From: Gnetum montanum
Lineage: Eukaryota; Streptophyta; Gnetopsida; Gnetales; Gnetaceae
Assembly: GCA_015680685.1 (NCBI GenBank)
Contig: MNCI01017890.1
Span: forward strand, 394,794 to 458,793
Direction of reading: 5' to 3'
Length of the DNA: 64,000 nucleotides
Each line of letters begins with the position of its first letter. Within the stretch, counting starts at the first letter, position 1. A program made the position numbers and the translations under genes. The notes beneath the pieces are model-generated. The model was not told where the DNA came from. It searched no databases and was given only the letters and a program-made list of their open reading frames with translations. Below are positions 1 through 11,560 of the stretch, in pieces.

Positions 1-1140
1 CAGAGAGCAACATGAGATGGCCATGGCCCATGAATAAAAATACGAAACCAATCCACTAAATAAAAATCTTTTCTCTAAAATCATCTTCTGAATAAACTAA
101 AACGAAAAGTAAAGATCAGGTAAATCTAAGCAAAATAGGCAACTCAATTGATACGAAAATCCACTACTAAAGATCAGACAGGAACGTGTTCCATGCAAAC
201 TGGAAGAGCAAAATGGAAAGGGAAGAAAAGCGAATTTCGTGCTCACGAATCACGATAGAGATGCACAGAAATCTTTACAGCAATGAGGAAAGAAGCAGAA
301 AATAACAAGTGAGAACCAAGACCGAACGTTCACCGGAAAAATTGTGCACTACGATTACAAAGGTAAAGATGTAGCGCTGGCATTTAAAAAACGGAAGAAA
401 TATCATCCAAATTTTTTAAGAACAAAAACTAGAATTAAGGATCGAAGAGAATCGCACGCAATGCATGCTTACATAGCTCGGCAAGCCCATCCAGATTCCG
501 CTAGAAGGAAACGATCAATTTTCTGAAAAATATAGAATGATAAAAAATATAGAAATTGAAAAATATAGAATAATAAAGTATAGAATGATAGATGTGCAGC
601 GCATTCTGTAAAGGTAACAATTCATTCTCTAAGCATCAACAGATAAATCCGATAAGTCTCCTACCCAGTCACCCAAATCAGACTGGGCAGACAAGACCCT
701 TGCATCAAAAAAAATGTTCATCGTTTCTTCGTCATTGTCTGCAAATGAAAAACTGAAAATGAAGTTTGTAATAGGAAATACATTGTTCCACATACGTCGT
801 TGCGCTCGTCCTAACTTTTCCCTGAGAAACAAAGGGTTTGGAGAGTCTGCGGAAGCATCAAATCCCTATCAATGGCGGAATAGGAGGAGGTATTGACGCG
901 GATGCAATTTGCAGGAAACAGGTAAGATTTGACGTGATTTGCAGTAAAAATAGGTAAGATTTTGATCGACAATGAATGTTTTCGTTGAGAGTTGAAAAAT
1001 CGAACGAAAAATTATAATTTACGTACCCAATGCGGATTTTACACGCTTCTGTACGCGTGCCCGAATCCACCGCGAACGGTTGGTGAGATTTTCTTGGGAA
1101 TCGCGAATCTCCGGCGCATAGTCCTAAACATTTAGCCAAA
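1..1140. other. Unassigned left flank, possible host sequence
   Basis: This stretch has mixed base composition and no similarity that I can see to the retroelements that follow. On the minus strand there is a weak gene-like arrangement: a possible splice donor (GGTACGTAA) near 1020-1030 and a pyrimidine-rich acceptor ending TTTGCAG at 739, followed by an acidic reading frame down to a stop at about 629. The frames upstream and downstream do not join convincingly, so I do not call a gene. A short basic plus-strand frame at 344-526 has no supporting context either. Confidence 0.3.
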
Positions 1141-2012
1141 ATCCCAATGTGTAATTTGTTAATAAATTAAATATACCATAATTCAAATCTTTTCTATATG
1201 TATCAATAAGGTAATTATGAACATAAAATGAAAAGTGTTTATCAAATATAATAAATTTTTCTAGCACTCTCAATTCTTAACATTAACACAATCATACAAA
1301 TAAGTGCACTTCCCTTTCAAAACTTATCCATGTTTTCATAATAAGTCAAAGTATAATAAATCAATTTTCAGCTATTTTTCTAACTTAGTCCTTTCTAGAC
1401 ACCTACTTCTTATTTGCTAGCTTATTTACTATTTTTCAACAAAGCTAGTTTATTCGCCAACTTATTTATTATTTCTAACTTATTTACATGATATAAGCTA
1501 GCTTATTTGCCATCTTATTCACTATTTTTTAGCCTATTTATGTGATATAAGCTAGCTTATTTGCTAGTTTATTTGCAGACTTTTGCCTATTTATGTCAAA
1601 CAAGCCAACTTATTTTAAGCTAGCATGTTTAAGCCAAACAAGCTAGCTTATTTAATGCAAGCCTATTTCACACACAAATTTATTGGAGAAATTTAATGCA
1701 GGTTATATGCTGAGGCCATTGTAGCTATAGTATGTCATTTACGCTAGCTTATAAGATATAAATGTCATTTAAGCTAGCTTAAATACCCTATAGCTAAATA
1801 CACTATGACTTTTTTATGCTATAGCTTCTTACGCTGTAGTTCCATGCCACATAATTTAATTTAATTTAATAAAAAATTTTTTTATTAAAATTTAAAGTTT
1901 AAAATAAATTACATTAAATCTTTCATTGACTCAACTAATCAATTAGTTTTACACATTTTATGCCTTTTACCTCAACTATTCTACTATACAACATCGTTTC
2001 CATGACCTTGAA
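1141..2012. repeat. AT-rich spacer with repeated palindromic AAGCTAGCTTA motif
   Basis: No coding frame of note. From about 1400 to 1800 the sequence repeatedly uses variants of AAGCTAGCTTATTTGC and CTAGCTTATAAG, many of them self-complementary. A similar motif family recurs at 42400-43570 on the far side of the left nest. It could be the remains of an old repeat into which element A inserted, or an old LTR of A. I cannot decide between these. Confidence 0.45.
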
Positions 2013-2210
2013 ATAGGGATTTGCTCGTGTATATGACCTTGAGGACCAAGCCATAACAAAGCGTAGGGAATTCCTCAAGAAGTTAGGATTTAGTCCATTA
2101 CATGTAAACATTAATGAACAATACTATAACTTTATATGTGAGAAAATCCAAGTAGATTTGCGCATCCCATGCAAAGAGTTTGACTCTAAGCATCACTATG
2201 AATTGACCTA
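2013..2210 (+). pseudogene. Element A, gag N-terminal fragment
   Basis: An open frame from about 2013 to 2210 encodes a gag N-terminal piece containing EQYYNFICEKIQ. This aligns with EQYNFICVKIQ in the gag of element D (about 27428). The frame is cut at 2210 by the 5' LTR of element B and resumes at 38334, directly after B's target duplication, with KDGKEY matching GGREF of D. The two halves are therefore one gag gene split by B. There is no LTR or primer binding site for A upstream that I can recognise. Confidence 0.8.
2206..2210. repeat. Target-site duplication of element B (left copy, ACCTA)
   Basis: ACCTA sits immediately before the TGATGAG start of the 5' LTR and is repeated at 38329-38333, immediately after the TCATCA end of the 3' LTR. 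Removing B and one copy restores the gag frame of element A. Confidence 0.92.
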
Positions 2211-3009
2211 TGATGAGCCGTGATATCGCGTCATCCTCTACGATATCACATATGCGATATCGCAGCTCGTTGCCATGTCTATAAATAAGAGGTGGCCTTT
2301 CCTTGTTTCCACATTTAGATCTAAACCCTTAGCCAAACTATAGTAGTTTTACCATTCCAAGAGTTAGAATAATTTCCATGTGCCCGCAGTAGGAGTCTCA
2401 AAGTGAATGGATCTTTATTTGAGCAATTTGTACCTGAGCACACAATTGTGTACGACAATAAAGATGAACTTTCTGATAAACCTTACAGCATATGGACTAA
2501 GCTAAATAGGAATTTAATTATTTTTAAATGTTTAAATGCTTTCTTAGATAATTAATCTCTCTCAACCCTCAACTCTCCTAGTTAAGTGCATTCAGTACGA
2601 CCACTTCGAGCATGTGTGTAGTGCTTGGTAACCCAGTAACAAATAGCGTTTGGTAATCCTAGTAGCGTTGCACTAGTTCAGGGTGTGTACGGTAAGTGAG
2701 AACGGATATTGGTGCTAAGACGATTAGAACTTAGTTAGTGATTAGTTAATGGAAATTAGTTAATTAGTTCTCTTCACCCTTTCCTCTTAGCACAGACATT
2801 AAAAGGATAAAAGACATAAAAATCATATACCTCAAACTTACTTAACCATACAACCGTGACAATACAAGTAAGTTTGGGAAGATAGTGATTGATTAACCTT
2901 AAGTGTTCCATTAGGGCACGTAAGCACTTAGTCCTTGGAGTTCGACCGGATCGCACGTGAAATGCTCGTATTCGTATGATTGAGTGTAGGGGTACCTCGC
3001 CACTCATCA
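2211..3009 (+). repeat. 5' LTR of element B
   Basis: It starts TGATGAGCC and ends CCACTCATCA, giving a 6-bp terminal inverted repeat TGATGA/TCATCA. It matches 37536-38328 over its whole length with scattered, mainly C/T or G/A differences. Near the start are several GATATC sites, including a 10-bp palindrome GCGATATCGC. A TATA box lies at 2280. Confidence 0.92.
2280..2287 (+). promoter_or_regulatory. TATA box in 5' LTR of B
   Basis: TATAAATA about 70 bp into the LTR. It is conserved in the 3' LTR at 37601-37608 and stands on the strand of gag, so it is the likely core promoter of B. Confidence 0.7.
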
Positions 3010-3010
3010 T

Positions 3011-3028
3011 TGGTGCTGTTGCTGGGGA
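3011..3028 (+). other. Primer binding site of element B (tRNA-Asp type)
   Basis: TGGTGCTGTTGCTGGGGA begins one base after the 5' LTR. It differs from the classic plant site TGGCGCCGTTGCCGGGGA, complementary to the 3' end of tRNA-Asp, only by three C-to-T changes. These changes fit deamination of methylated cytosine rather than selection. Confidence 0.85.
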
Positions 3029-3266
3029 CTTAGTTGTTTGTGCACTACGTAGAATATAGGAAATCATTCATATCATTGGGAAGCTAGAATGAACCCTTAG
3101 GGTTGATCAGAAGAAAAAAAATAAGATAATGGTCAATAGCACACCGAACAAGACAACAATGTCTTCTTTTTCATACAAAAGCATTTCACCACCTAGGAAC
3201 AACATAAGAGACAATCGGCTACACAACGTACGTAACCAAGAACCACTAGTTCCTCAACAATTCTGA
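3029..3266. other. Leader of element B
   Basis: Untranslated leader between the primer site and the first gag frame. No conserved structure seen. Confidence 0.5.
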
Positions 3267-4130
3267 GTGGTATATATTCATCATGATGAATATGTGCCTG
3301 ACTTTACCTTTATTCTCCATCAAGATGAACAACTGCATTGGACAGACTTAGAGGGTAACATAGTGTTGCCTCCAAACCAAGTAGACCCCAACATGCTCCT
3401 TCGTGCTCTTGCACGAATAGGCATGTCACAATTGTATGTGGAATACATTGCATGTGATTATGATACAAGGGACTACCAATCCACAGAAGCGCAACATCAA
3501 AGGGACTTGCAGCAGGAGAGATATTATACATCGTTGAAGGGTAAAGGACCCCAAAACACTTCACCCATCTTAAGCGAAATCAAGGGTGGTGAACCTATCT
3601 CAATAGGTTTTCCACAAAATGATGTTCCCCCTCCTAACGATGGTGAGGAGGTGGTGTATAGAACCTTCACTCTATGATTCACAATCCTAGTTCTGATCCC
3701 CATGAACATCAAGTGTTCAATAAGGAAACACAAACACATAATGAAGGTGGGCCATCTGATCATCATCACGATCAGGGTTGAGACCATCGAAGAGAAGGTA
3801 GGAAACATCGTCATGGCAATGGTTCTCCTTCCTATTTGCCTTTATCATCACATTCACCCTCTCCTTCTGTATCAAGACGTAGTCATAAAGAACCTAACTA
3901 TGAGGATAAGGGTAAACATAGTAAGAAACCTCGACAAGAGAGTCGAGAATGAGGACAAGGGCATTCTAGAGAATCACGGCATGGAAGAAGGGAAAGTAGG
4001 GAACCGCATAGGCACCACAGATGCTATGAGAGAAATGACCACGAAGAACCCCTACTTGCAACCCGAAGCATGTTAGACATTACAGAGGCTGTAAGAATAC
4101 CTACAAGGCACCAAAAAGATAGTAGGATCA
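3267..4130 (+). pseudogene. Element B, gag N-terminal region (decayed)
   Basis: The first frame (3267-3677) carries the segment DEYVPDFTFILHQDEQLHW and then a polar, proline-containing stretch. After its stop at 3677 the sequence continues with charged, arginine- and lysine-rich stretches in shifted frames to about 4130. No known domain is visible. I assign it to gag from its position between the primer site and the capsid-like core that begins near 4140. It has several stops and at least one frameshift, so it cannot make the full polyprotein. Confidence 0.6.
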
Positions 4131-4139
4131 AGAGATGAG

Positions 4140-5098
4140 ACATGAATAATATCCCATGATTTGAGGGGGGATACAACGCTGATCCATAGAACCACTTATA
4201 GGAATTTCATGATGCCTATGCTTTGCAGAACATTGAAAACGAGTGACAAAAGTTAAAGTTATTCCCAAGGACATTGATAAAAAAAGTAGAAAGTTGGTAC
4301 AGGTCCTTAGAACTGGAATCCATTTGAAGGTGGAGTATGATGCTAGAAGTGTTTAACGATAAATATCAAATGTACTCCTAGGTGTCCACCTTGCAAAAGC
4401 AGATCCAAGGATGGAATCAGGGAAATCACGAACCCTTGGATGCTACCATAGGTTGTTATTATGCATTATTACATCGTTGCCCAAGCCATGGTTATGCACA
4501 ACGGGATCAACTATGCCATCTCATAGATGGGCTAATACATGAAACTAGGAGAACCCTTTGAACATATGCCCAAGGGAGATTATTAGAACTTAGGTCCCAT
4601 CAAGTTCATAGATTGTTGGAGCAAGTAGCTAAGGAAGAAGGAGAGCTACGTAAGAGAGAAAGCGCAAAAGAGTACAATTGTGATCCTTCCCTCCGAAAAA
4701 GGGGTGTGAGATTCTGTGAGGAGGAGGAAAAGTCACCACTTGAGGAGATGGTGAATAGAAAAACCTTTCTGCTTCAAAAATTAACAACAGAAGTGTCGAA
4801 TAAGGTGGATCAAATGTGGGACTCCTTAGATAGTAGATTCGAAACCATCCTTAAAATCATAGAGGAGTCTAAGGAGCGAAGTAGTGACTATGATAAAAAG
4901 AAGATGAGGGATTTGGACCATGCACATAACAAAGGTAAGGGTAAATTGGCCATCACCAAAGAGGTTGTGGATTTTGATACAGAAAATGAGAGTGGATGTA
5001 AGATATGTCAATATGACCATCCTAAGGGATGTTGTGCAATAATCTCAGACCTGCAAGAGTCTGGGGTGTATGCACTCAACCGAAGACTTAACAAATGA
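4140..5098 (+). pseudogene. Element B, gag capsid-like core and C-terminal part
   Basis: From about 4140 to 4440 the frame reads like the Ty3/gypsy retrotransposon gag domain: an FEGGYNADP start, then KLKLFPRTLIKKVESWY, then a helix ending in FNDKYQMYS. Stops within it are mainly TAG or TGA where related proteins have W, Q or R. The frame 4613-5098 continues with a highly charged, coiled-coil-like region and ends in a cysteine-containing stretch (CKICQYDHPKGCC) that may be a degenerate zinc knuckle. It lies just upstream of the protease, as expected for gag. Confidence 0.75.
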
Positions 5099-5725
5099 CA
5101 AGCACCCTAAAGGTTACCTTATCCCCAAGGTAAGCCAAGGAAGCTCCACCAACCCTTAACATATTATCCAAGTGGAACTCTGCCACAACCTATTGAGTAA
5201 CACCAATAGTGGCAATACCCATAGTCATGGGGGATGTCACTGCCAAGGAAACAATACCCTTACCAGCAACTAGATCCATATGGCTATTACATGTAGCAGT
5301 TGGTCTCTCCAAGTGACTTTGTTGGTCACGTAACTCCACAACATCACTACCAAGCTCAGGAGTATTATAGGACTCCTTCTCCTCGAAGAGACAACCCACA
5401 GACATACCATCCTTTGAACCCATCTGTGACTCTCACACCGATAGCTCCACTACCATCCACTCTAGTGATGCAAGGGAAAATCCCCACTCAGCCGTAACAA
5501 CGTAATGCTACAAGAGCTGTAAATCTCCAACCAGCTACTGGTTCTAATAATTGTACAAAGAGAAGACCTTTCTTCAGGACCAACAGTCCAAACAAGCTCT
5601 CACAACCACAAGCGATTGAGTTTATTACCACTCCATCAAATAAGGCTTTGGAGCTCCCTTCAAACCAAAAATAGAGCTCACTGCACACAGTTACGTTAAC
5701 ACATACCGTCACTGACTAGATAAAC
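5099..5725 (+). pseudogene. Element B, gag-protease linker
   Basis: Proline-, glutamine- and threonine-rich low-complexity frames (for example 5300-5497) with several stops. The position corresponds to the disordered linker between gag and protease in plant gypsy polyproteins. No domain recognised. Confidence 0.5.
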
Positions 5726-6226
5726 ATGGGCTGCCTTCCCAGGAAATTCTCTGACCTCGAAAGTTCCTTAATCTACCTCCAAGTTGTTGGGAATGAACCA
5801 CATAAGGCTCTTCTTGACTCAGGTTCCAGAGTCAACTTAATATCACAAGAAATGTATAAAGCCTAGAACCTGCCTCCACTAAAGAAGAGAAATATTTGAT
5901 TAGAGCTGGCTGACCAGTCCATCACTGTCCCCTTGGGACTTGTGGAGGACATAGTTACCACTATGTGTCGATGGTCATACCCAGCTGATTTCCTAGTGAT
6001 TCAAGTAAACAATGACAAAGGGGACATTCCAATAATAATGGGGAGGACATGGATAAGTACCATAAATGCATGCCTAGGAATCCATGATCTTTCCCTGGAA
6101 ATATCTAAGGAAAACACTTCTGAAAAGATCAACAAGAAGAAAGTTCCATGCATCACATACAATAATACAGAGGGTGATGGCATACAGGAATGTTCAGCAT
6201 TGCCTGCATGCAATTGGTGTGCCTAG
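5726..6226 (+). pseudogene. Element B, aspartic protease (decayed)
   Basis: A single frame opening at ATG 5726 contains the retropepsin active-site stretch ALLDSGSRVNLIS (D-S-G) and, about 75 residues later, the flap and second-fold signature IPIIMGRTWIS, matching the usual I(I/L)GRPF(L/I) motif. Two in-frame stops lie between them: a TAG in KA*NLPP, likely from TGG, and a TGA, likely from CGA. After the 6226 stop the same frame runs on with recognisable coding character to about 6410. It would have processed the gag polyprotein of B. It is now inactive. Confidence 0.8.
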
Positions 6227-6860
6227 GAAGTTAACATACAAAAGTGCTTGTATGTAGCAACCACACAAGAAGAAAACACCCAATGGTTGATAGCTAATAA
6301 GGAGAGTAACTCACCAACATGCATGGAACTAATTAGGGGAACAACTTGCGCCCACGTCAAAAGCATAGATACATTGGAGCAAGAGTGTTGCCAACTTTCA
6401 ACACTTAACTAGAAACTATCAATTAGGGGAAGTTGGAAATTTCCAAGAACTTCAAACAAATGCTCCGATAAGAGAATGTTAGTTAGAGTGTGACAAACCA
6501 ACCCTTATCAGAAACCTACAACGGTCAATGCACATTACACCTCTAAGAGAGGACAACCTCGATCATTGTTTTGGATCTCTCCCCTCCAACTCAGTCATGG
6601 GGAAGATGGCCACCTATGCTAACCAATAAAGGCCCTTAGTTCCTTTTTAAGTTTTTTTTTACACATTTTTTATTTTACAAATTTCTTTAACTTTTTCTTC
6701 TTTTTGTTTTACAACATCGTTCATAATTTTTTATTTATTTGTGTATTTATACATCTTCTTAAGTTTGTCACCCAATATGTGCTCTTGATGATGGTCTGAA
6801 TTGTATTCTATTGGTTGCTAATGTTTGGTTTTATTACCTTTAAGTTATAATGTTGATACT
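6227..6860 (+). other. Element B, internal region downstream of protease (left part)
   Basis: The protease frame trails off by about 6410. From 6640 the sequence becomes T-rich and non-coding. It is interrupted at 6860 by element C and resumes at 35886. No RT motif is present. Confidence 0.6.
6856..6860. repeat. Target-site duplication of element C (left copy, ATACT)
   Basis: ATACT precedes the TGTTGCGACC start of the left LTR and recurs at 35881-35885, directly after the GTTTCA end of the right LTR. Confidence 0.9.
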
Positions 6861-7511
6861 TGTTGCGACCGAAAACATCGATGGCTGGAAAACATTGAGG
6901 GGTCAGTTGTCGTGGACAGTCTCAACCTCGTATCTGCGAGAGGGCCATGCTGGATGGAACGGATATGGGGCACCTTGAATGGTTTGGTCAATCAGATAGG
7001 GACTTAGTCGATGTTTATATAACCTTTTGCAACATGTGATTTGAAGACGAGGCTGATAACGTGAAATAATGCTTAAATGTAAAAGAGATAGAAAGTAGTA
7101 TAAAATGCAGTAGTAAGTAGGAAGCAAACTAAAACACAGTTAGAAAAATGCACTACTCCGAAGCTACAACTTTTCTCTGTCAGGATGGATACAGTCGGTT
7201 GCACAACGCTGAGAAGTTCAGAGGTCCTGAGAGTAACTAAGACGTGTAGAGCAAAAAGGCTGTGTGCTTGGGCACGGACTCAGGCATTAACAATGCAGAG
7301 TACTACCGAGGTGATAGAATAAGGGAAGACGAAAAGCCAATAGAAAGTGCTAACTGTTTACAGTGTCAAACAAAAAGCTTACAATGCTCTAGGTTATAGT
7401 GCCAAAAATGCCAGAAGAGGAAAAATCCAAAAAGTCTTTTTTCTCTACTAGAATTTTGAAAGTCAAAAAGTGCGAAAAAAGTAAAAGTCCTTTGAACGCT
7501 ACTCGCTAGGG

Positions 7512-7519
7512 TATTTATA
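7512..7519 (-). promoter_or_regulatory. TATA box in left LTR of C
   Basis: Minus-strand TCCTATAAATACCCTAGC. The same box is present in the right LTR of C (23243-23250), in E (44677-44684) and in F (53282-53289), always toward gag-pol. Its context is nearly that of the D promoter. Confidence 0.7.
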
Positions 7520-7740
7520 GGACCAAGGGAACATGAAAGGGGTGATTTGGATGCCACGTGCCTTGGGCCCACGTTGACTTATCTACGTTGCACGTGCTTG
7601 CATGACCGTTGTAACTGCGAGCTTGCCATGTTGTAATTACGAGCCTGCCATGCCGTAATTGCATCGTCAGTGTCTAGAGATGAGTGCCAATGGTGCAATT
7701 AGGTGAAGTACATTGATGTTGCACAACCACCTATCATGCT

Positions 7741-8215
7741 TTGCTGTGCCTTGTAGTATAGCATGTCTGACGTAGCGTAGCATGTCTAGCATAGCGTAGC
7801 ATCTTGTCATGCATTTTGCTACATGTGTGCTGCACACTTACTATGCTATGCTACGCTATGTAGTGTAGCGGCTGGCCTTAGTCGTGAAAACTTTGCCAAT
7901 CTATGAACTTTACCTTCTACACTATGAAACATGCAAATTTGCTGATTCTGCCCTTTGAGTTACCTTCTGTCACCTCTGCAAAATTACTACACCTCATTGT
8001 GCCATGTAGCTTGGCGTAGCGTAGTAGCAAACATGGTTTGCCACTTTCTAATAGAAGGAGACATTGTTGAAGAACTTGAAGCTAGGCGAAGGGACCAACC
8101 GTATAGCTTTTGATATGCTACGCTATGCTGCATAGCGTAGTGTAGCGTTTAGCTTCTGCAAGCGTCTTCTGAGGCTTGCTATGCTACATAGCGAGGCATA
8201 GTGTAGCGTAGCAAA
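7741..8215. repeat. Palindrome cluster GCTACGC/GCGTAGC in C LTR
   Basis: At least six short inverted repeats built from GCTACGCTATGC and GCATAGCGTAGC, for example at about 8117-8155. Corresponding clusters occur in the right LTR of C (35236-35610), in E (44937-45365) and in F (53530-54000, with the variant TTACGC/GCGTAA). They could form cruciforms or RNA hairpins in the LTR transcript. Function unknown. Confidence 0.75.
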
Positions 8216-8481
8216 ATTTGTGACTTAGAAAACTTGCCAAACTGTTTCGCGTGTTTTGAGCATCACCAATGGTTCCATGCATCGACCCTAAATGCACGGT
8301 CGACTAGGAGAACTATTCAGGTGGGTAGGCTGAAGAATTTGTTTAGCTTGTTGACACCTGGGGTTGAAAACTTGCCAATTTAGACGATCTAAAAATCATA
8401 CCATCCATATCCTAAAGAATTACCGTGATGCGTGAATTGCAAAGGCCTAGCGAAGCAAGCATGCCTTCGAATTTTTTGGGA

Positions 8482-8555
8482 TGTTTCATTAGCCCCTCTT
8501 TGTTAATGTCTAGAGAATGGGCTTGATAGACATTGACAAAGAATACAAAACACCA
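8482..8555 (-). promoter_or_regulatory. Polypurine tract and hairpin at 3' LTR boundary of C
   Basis: On the minus strand the purine tract AAAGAGGGGCTAA directly precedes the LTR start TGAAACATC. It lies in one arm of an inverted repeat: 8497-8512 and 8527-8542 are complementary over 16 bases with one mismatch. Equivalent hairpins lie at 33534-33610 (D), 45629-45702 (E) and 54106-54178 (F). Confidence 0.75.
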
Positions 8556-9480
8556 TAGAAGACAAAATGCTAACATTGTCATTTGGTGAGCATCGAGACA
8601 TTGCTTGGCTACACTTGAGAGTGTTGCATTGGAAGGAAAAGGTGAAGTAGGGAGAAAGGAGGCACAGGAGAAGGACAAATATGAGGTTTAACCGAATCCC
8701 TCAGCGGAGTTCTCATGAGAGAGTCATTTGTGTTTTCATTTTTGCTTTCGTTGATCTTCGACCTTCCATAGGACAGGTATCTTTCCCAGGATGAGTTGTG
8801 TTACATTCGCATAGGGTTTCGACTTGCCTACAGATGCTTTCCATGTAGTGAGCTTTGTTACGCACGTCATAGAACTCGCACTGGTGTTTCCCATGCAGTG
8901 AGCTATGTTACGCATGTTATGGAAGTTGCACTCTGAAGTAGCCATGCTAGTCGAGGCACTCACTTCGCGACGCTGTAGCATTTACTATTGTGGTAAGACG
9001 TACCCTCGGTCAGTAAGGGCAAAGGTCTTACTGGCTGCAGATGACATGGAGGAACTGGCCTCAAAGGAGCAAGGCATCGCTACGAGTGCGAATGCTCTGG
9101 AATCCCTACCGAGGGCATGTGTTCTCAGTTCGGCTATGGGATTAGCTACCACATAGCTGAACGTCGTTGGTAGGGGGCCAAAGGATAACAATATTTTGGC
9201 TGGGTCATAATACTGCTAGAACTCCAGCTGTAGGCACTGGCCGAGGAGCTACCTTTAGGGTGATGGGTCATGGCAATGGTAGGTCCGAAGGGCTAGTGCA
9301 ATGCCATACGACATCTCTGGAGGATCAGCACAATGCCAAGGGTGGCAGCATCACATACATTCCATAGCATGTCCCCATTGCATCGTGAACCATGTTTTGG
9401 AACAGCGACGCCCCACCCCCACGTTAGCATTGTGCATGCTCGTTTGATGTGTACTCAGTGTAGATGCATCCTAAGGATGT
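8489..9480 (-). other. Element C, non-coding region between integrase and 3' LTR
   Basis: No open frame matches a retroelement protein. The stretch is alignable with 45637-46630 of E, for example around GAGCTATGTTACGCA at 8900 and 45970, so it is a conserved untranslated part of the element family. Confidence 0.6.
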
Positions 9481-9838
9481 GACACGAACCCAGTTTAAGG
9501 TCCTGGTAGACCGTGCATTGGGTTAGGGTCCCAATGGACCACTATGCTGATTTAAGGTCCCAGTAGACCATACATGCTAGTTTAACATCATAGCGGATGC
9601 GCTGTTCCATTTTATAGTCGTAGCAGATGGTCATCGCCAGTTTAACATCGTAGTGGACACTACTTATAGTTGTTGCCAATTTATCGTTGTAGCGGACGTT
9701 GCTGTAGCCATGCCAGTTTAACATCGTAGCAGATGCTCACTCGCCTGTGATAGTTTTACATTGTAGTGGACGGTTGCCTGTTGTTGCTAGTTTAACGTCA
9801 TAGCAAATGATGCTTATTGTTGCCATGCTTCAAATGTA
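9481..9838 (-). repeat. Degenerate minisatellite array downstream of integrase (C)
   Basis: About ten imperfect units of 25-37 bp carrying, on the minus strand, the core CTACGATGTTAAACTGGC. Arrays with the same core lie at the same place in E (46639-46930) and F (55311-55670) and at other module boundaries of the elements. Confidence 0.75.
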
Positions 9839-9840
9839 GT

Positions 9841-11000
9841 ATAGCTTGAGGTACGAGTGATTCACCAGGTTGGCGAACTCATTGACATCCATGTCCACCA
9901 GCTTGAAGGCTCCATTCCTGAAGGCTTTGGTGACCACATAAGGGCCTTTCCATTTGGCTGAGAATTTGCTCACGTGCTTGTGGATGGCCTTGAGGACGAG
10001 GTCTCCCTTCTACACTAGACACCGATGCAGGTCTACACAGTGTTTTTGCTGCTGCTTGCTCTGGTAGTGCTCTATGGGTCTCAGCATCTGTGCTCGCTCC
10101 TCCTCTATTGAGTCAAGGTCGATGATCTATGACTCGTTGTTTTGGGCTTCGCTCACAACATTAGATAGGATCATTCGGAGTGATGCTACCTACAACTCAA
10201 GAGGCAACACAACTTTAGATCCATAAACAAGACTATAAGGAGTCTTACTTGTTACGGTCCTACGCATCATTTTGTAGGCCCAAGAACGTAGAGGATTTGC
10301 TCATGCCACTGCCTCTTGCTGTTGCTAAGAATCCACCTCAACAAGTTGATGATGGAGTTATTTGTAGCCTCCGTTTGTTCATTCCCGTGTGGGTAATAAG
10401 GGGAGGAGAATGATTGCTTGATGCCTAAGTTGTTGCAGAAGGTTCAGGTTTCCGTACTGCTGAACTGTGGCCCATTGTCAGTCACAATAGTCATTGGAAG
10501 CCCAAATCTTATGACGATGTTGTCTAGGATGAAGTGGCAGATTTTCTGAGATGTCATCTTCCTCAGGGGAATAGCTTCCACCCACTTAGTAAAATACTTA
10601 GTGACAATGATAATGAAACTATGTCCTATGGAGGACTTAGGCATGATAGGTCCTATGAGGTCTAGTCCCCATCGTTGGAAAGGACATGTGATCTGCATTG
10701 GGTGCAGGTCCTTGGGTGAGACATGTACAAGATTTACATATCTCTTGCACGTGTCACATGTCTTGACTTTTGACAGGCAGTCACTCTCCATGTGGGGCCA
10801 GTAGTACCCTAGGCATATGATTTTTGTAGCCATAGCCCTAGGTGCTACATGTCTACTACAAAATCCCTTATGCACTTCATCAACTACCTTCTATGCCTAC
10901 TCCCCACCCACGCATGCCAACAATATCCCGTCATAGGAACGTTAGCACAGGGCATCATTTCCCATGAGCACGTATTGCCGGGCACGCTTACGGATTGCAT
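9841..11000 (-). pseudogene. Element C, integrase (decayed)
   Basis: Read from 11000 downward: an HHCC zinc-binding part (ending VKTCDTCKRY), the DDE catalytic core, with the first Asp in RWGLDLIGPI and the second in VTDNGPQFSS, and a C-terminal chromatin-side part with WKGPYVVTKAFRNGAFKLV ending at about 9841. The third acidic residue is probably the Glu in YYPHGNEQTEA. Integrase inserts the DNA copy into the host genome. The frame is broken at several places, for example after SSTET at 10444. Relatives: 46937-48048 in E and 55697-56863 in F. Confidence 0.85.
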
Positions 11001-11109
11001 CTCTTTGGGCAGATGTCAATCCACCTAAGGGTTTGCCATGTTGTAGCTAAGCTTTAATGTTGGTGTACCACTCCTGGGTATCTGCAGCACTGACAGAGGC
11101 CACATATCC

Positions 11110-11560
11110 CACCTAAGCAATAGGCTCAGTACATTCGATGATCGAAGTTGGCAGACTTGTGAATGAATGTGATGGAATGTTTAGTGCTAGGGTGGCTAAG
11201 GCATCTGCCACGGAGTTCTCATTGTGTGGCATGTATTGCAAATTTGTGATTGTAAATTGCTTAAGCAAGCTTTTTGCTAGGTTGCAGTAGGGTTGTAGAT
11301 GCATAGCTTTGCAGGCGTAGACCTCGGTGATTTGATTCACAACTAGTTGTGAATCACCGCGAATCACCAGGTGTTGTATGCGCAGTGCTTCGATAGTTAA
11401 GATGCCTCTGAGTAACCCCTCATACTCTACCACATTGTTGGTGCAAGCAAACGTAAAATGATAAGCAGACAAGTGCATTTCCCCAGAGGGAAACATGATG
11501 ATGGCAGCTGCACTACCTCCTCATGTGGTTGAGGCATCGTCGAAGTGTAAAGTGGCTTCG
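11110..11560 (-). pseudogene. Element C, second (archaeal-type) RNase H
   Basis: The frame holds LHFDDAST (first Asp), CTNNVVEYEGLL (Glu), VIRGDSQLVVNQ (Asp) and NENSVADALATLAL (last Asp), the four acidic positions of an RNase H fold. A TGA lies just after the first motif where F has CGA-type Arg (STTRGGS). This extra domain after the usual gypsy RNase H is known from the plant Tat lineage, where it probably took over RNA removal. It lies between the ordinary RNase H and integrase, as expected. Confidence 0.85.

Larger units (their letters stand above)
6861..8488 (-). repeat. Left (3') LTR of element C
   Basis: 1628 bp, TG...CA. The part from about 7325 onward matches the right LTR pieces at 23052-23527 and 35232-35880. 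A minus-strand TATA box lies at 7512. From about 7740 to 8215 it holds a dense cluster of self-complementary GCTACGC/GCGTAGC runs. The LTR ends ATGTTTCA next to the polypurine tract hairpin. Confidence 0.9.

Noticed and set aside
344-526. Small basic protein gene
   Set aside because: No conserved feature, ribosome or promoter context. Its length is within chance for this composition.
629-1139. Two-exon host gene on the minus strand
   Set aside because: A donor and an acceptor can be found, but the frames on either side do not join into a plausible protein, and the upstream ATG frame stops before the donor.
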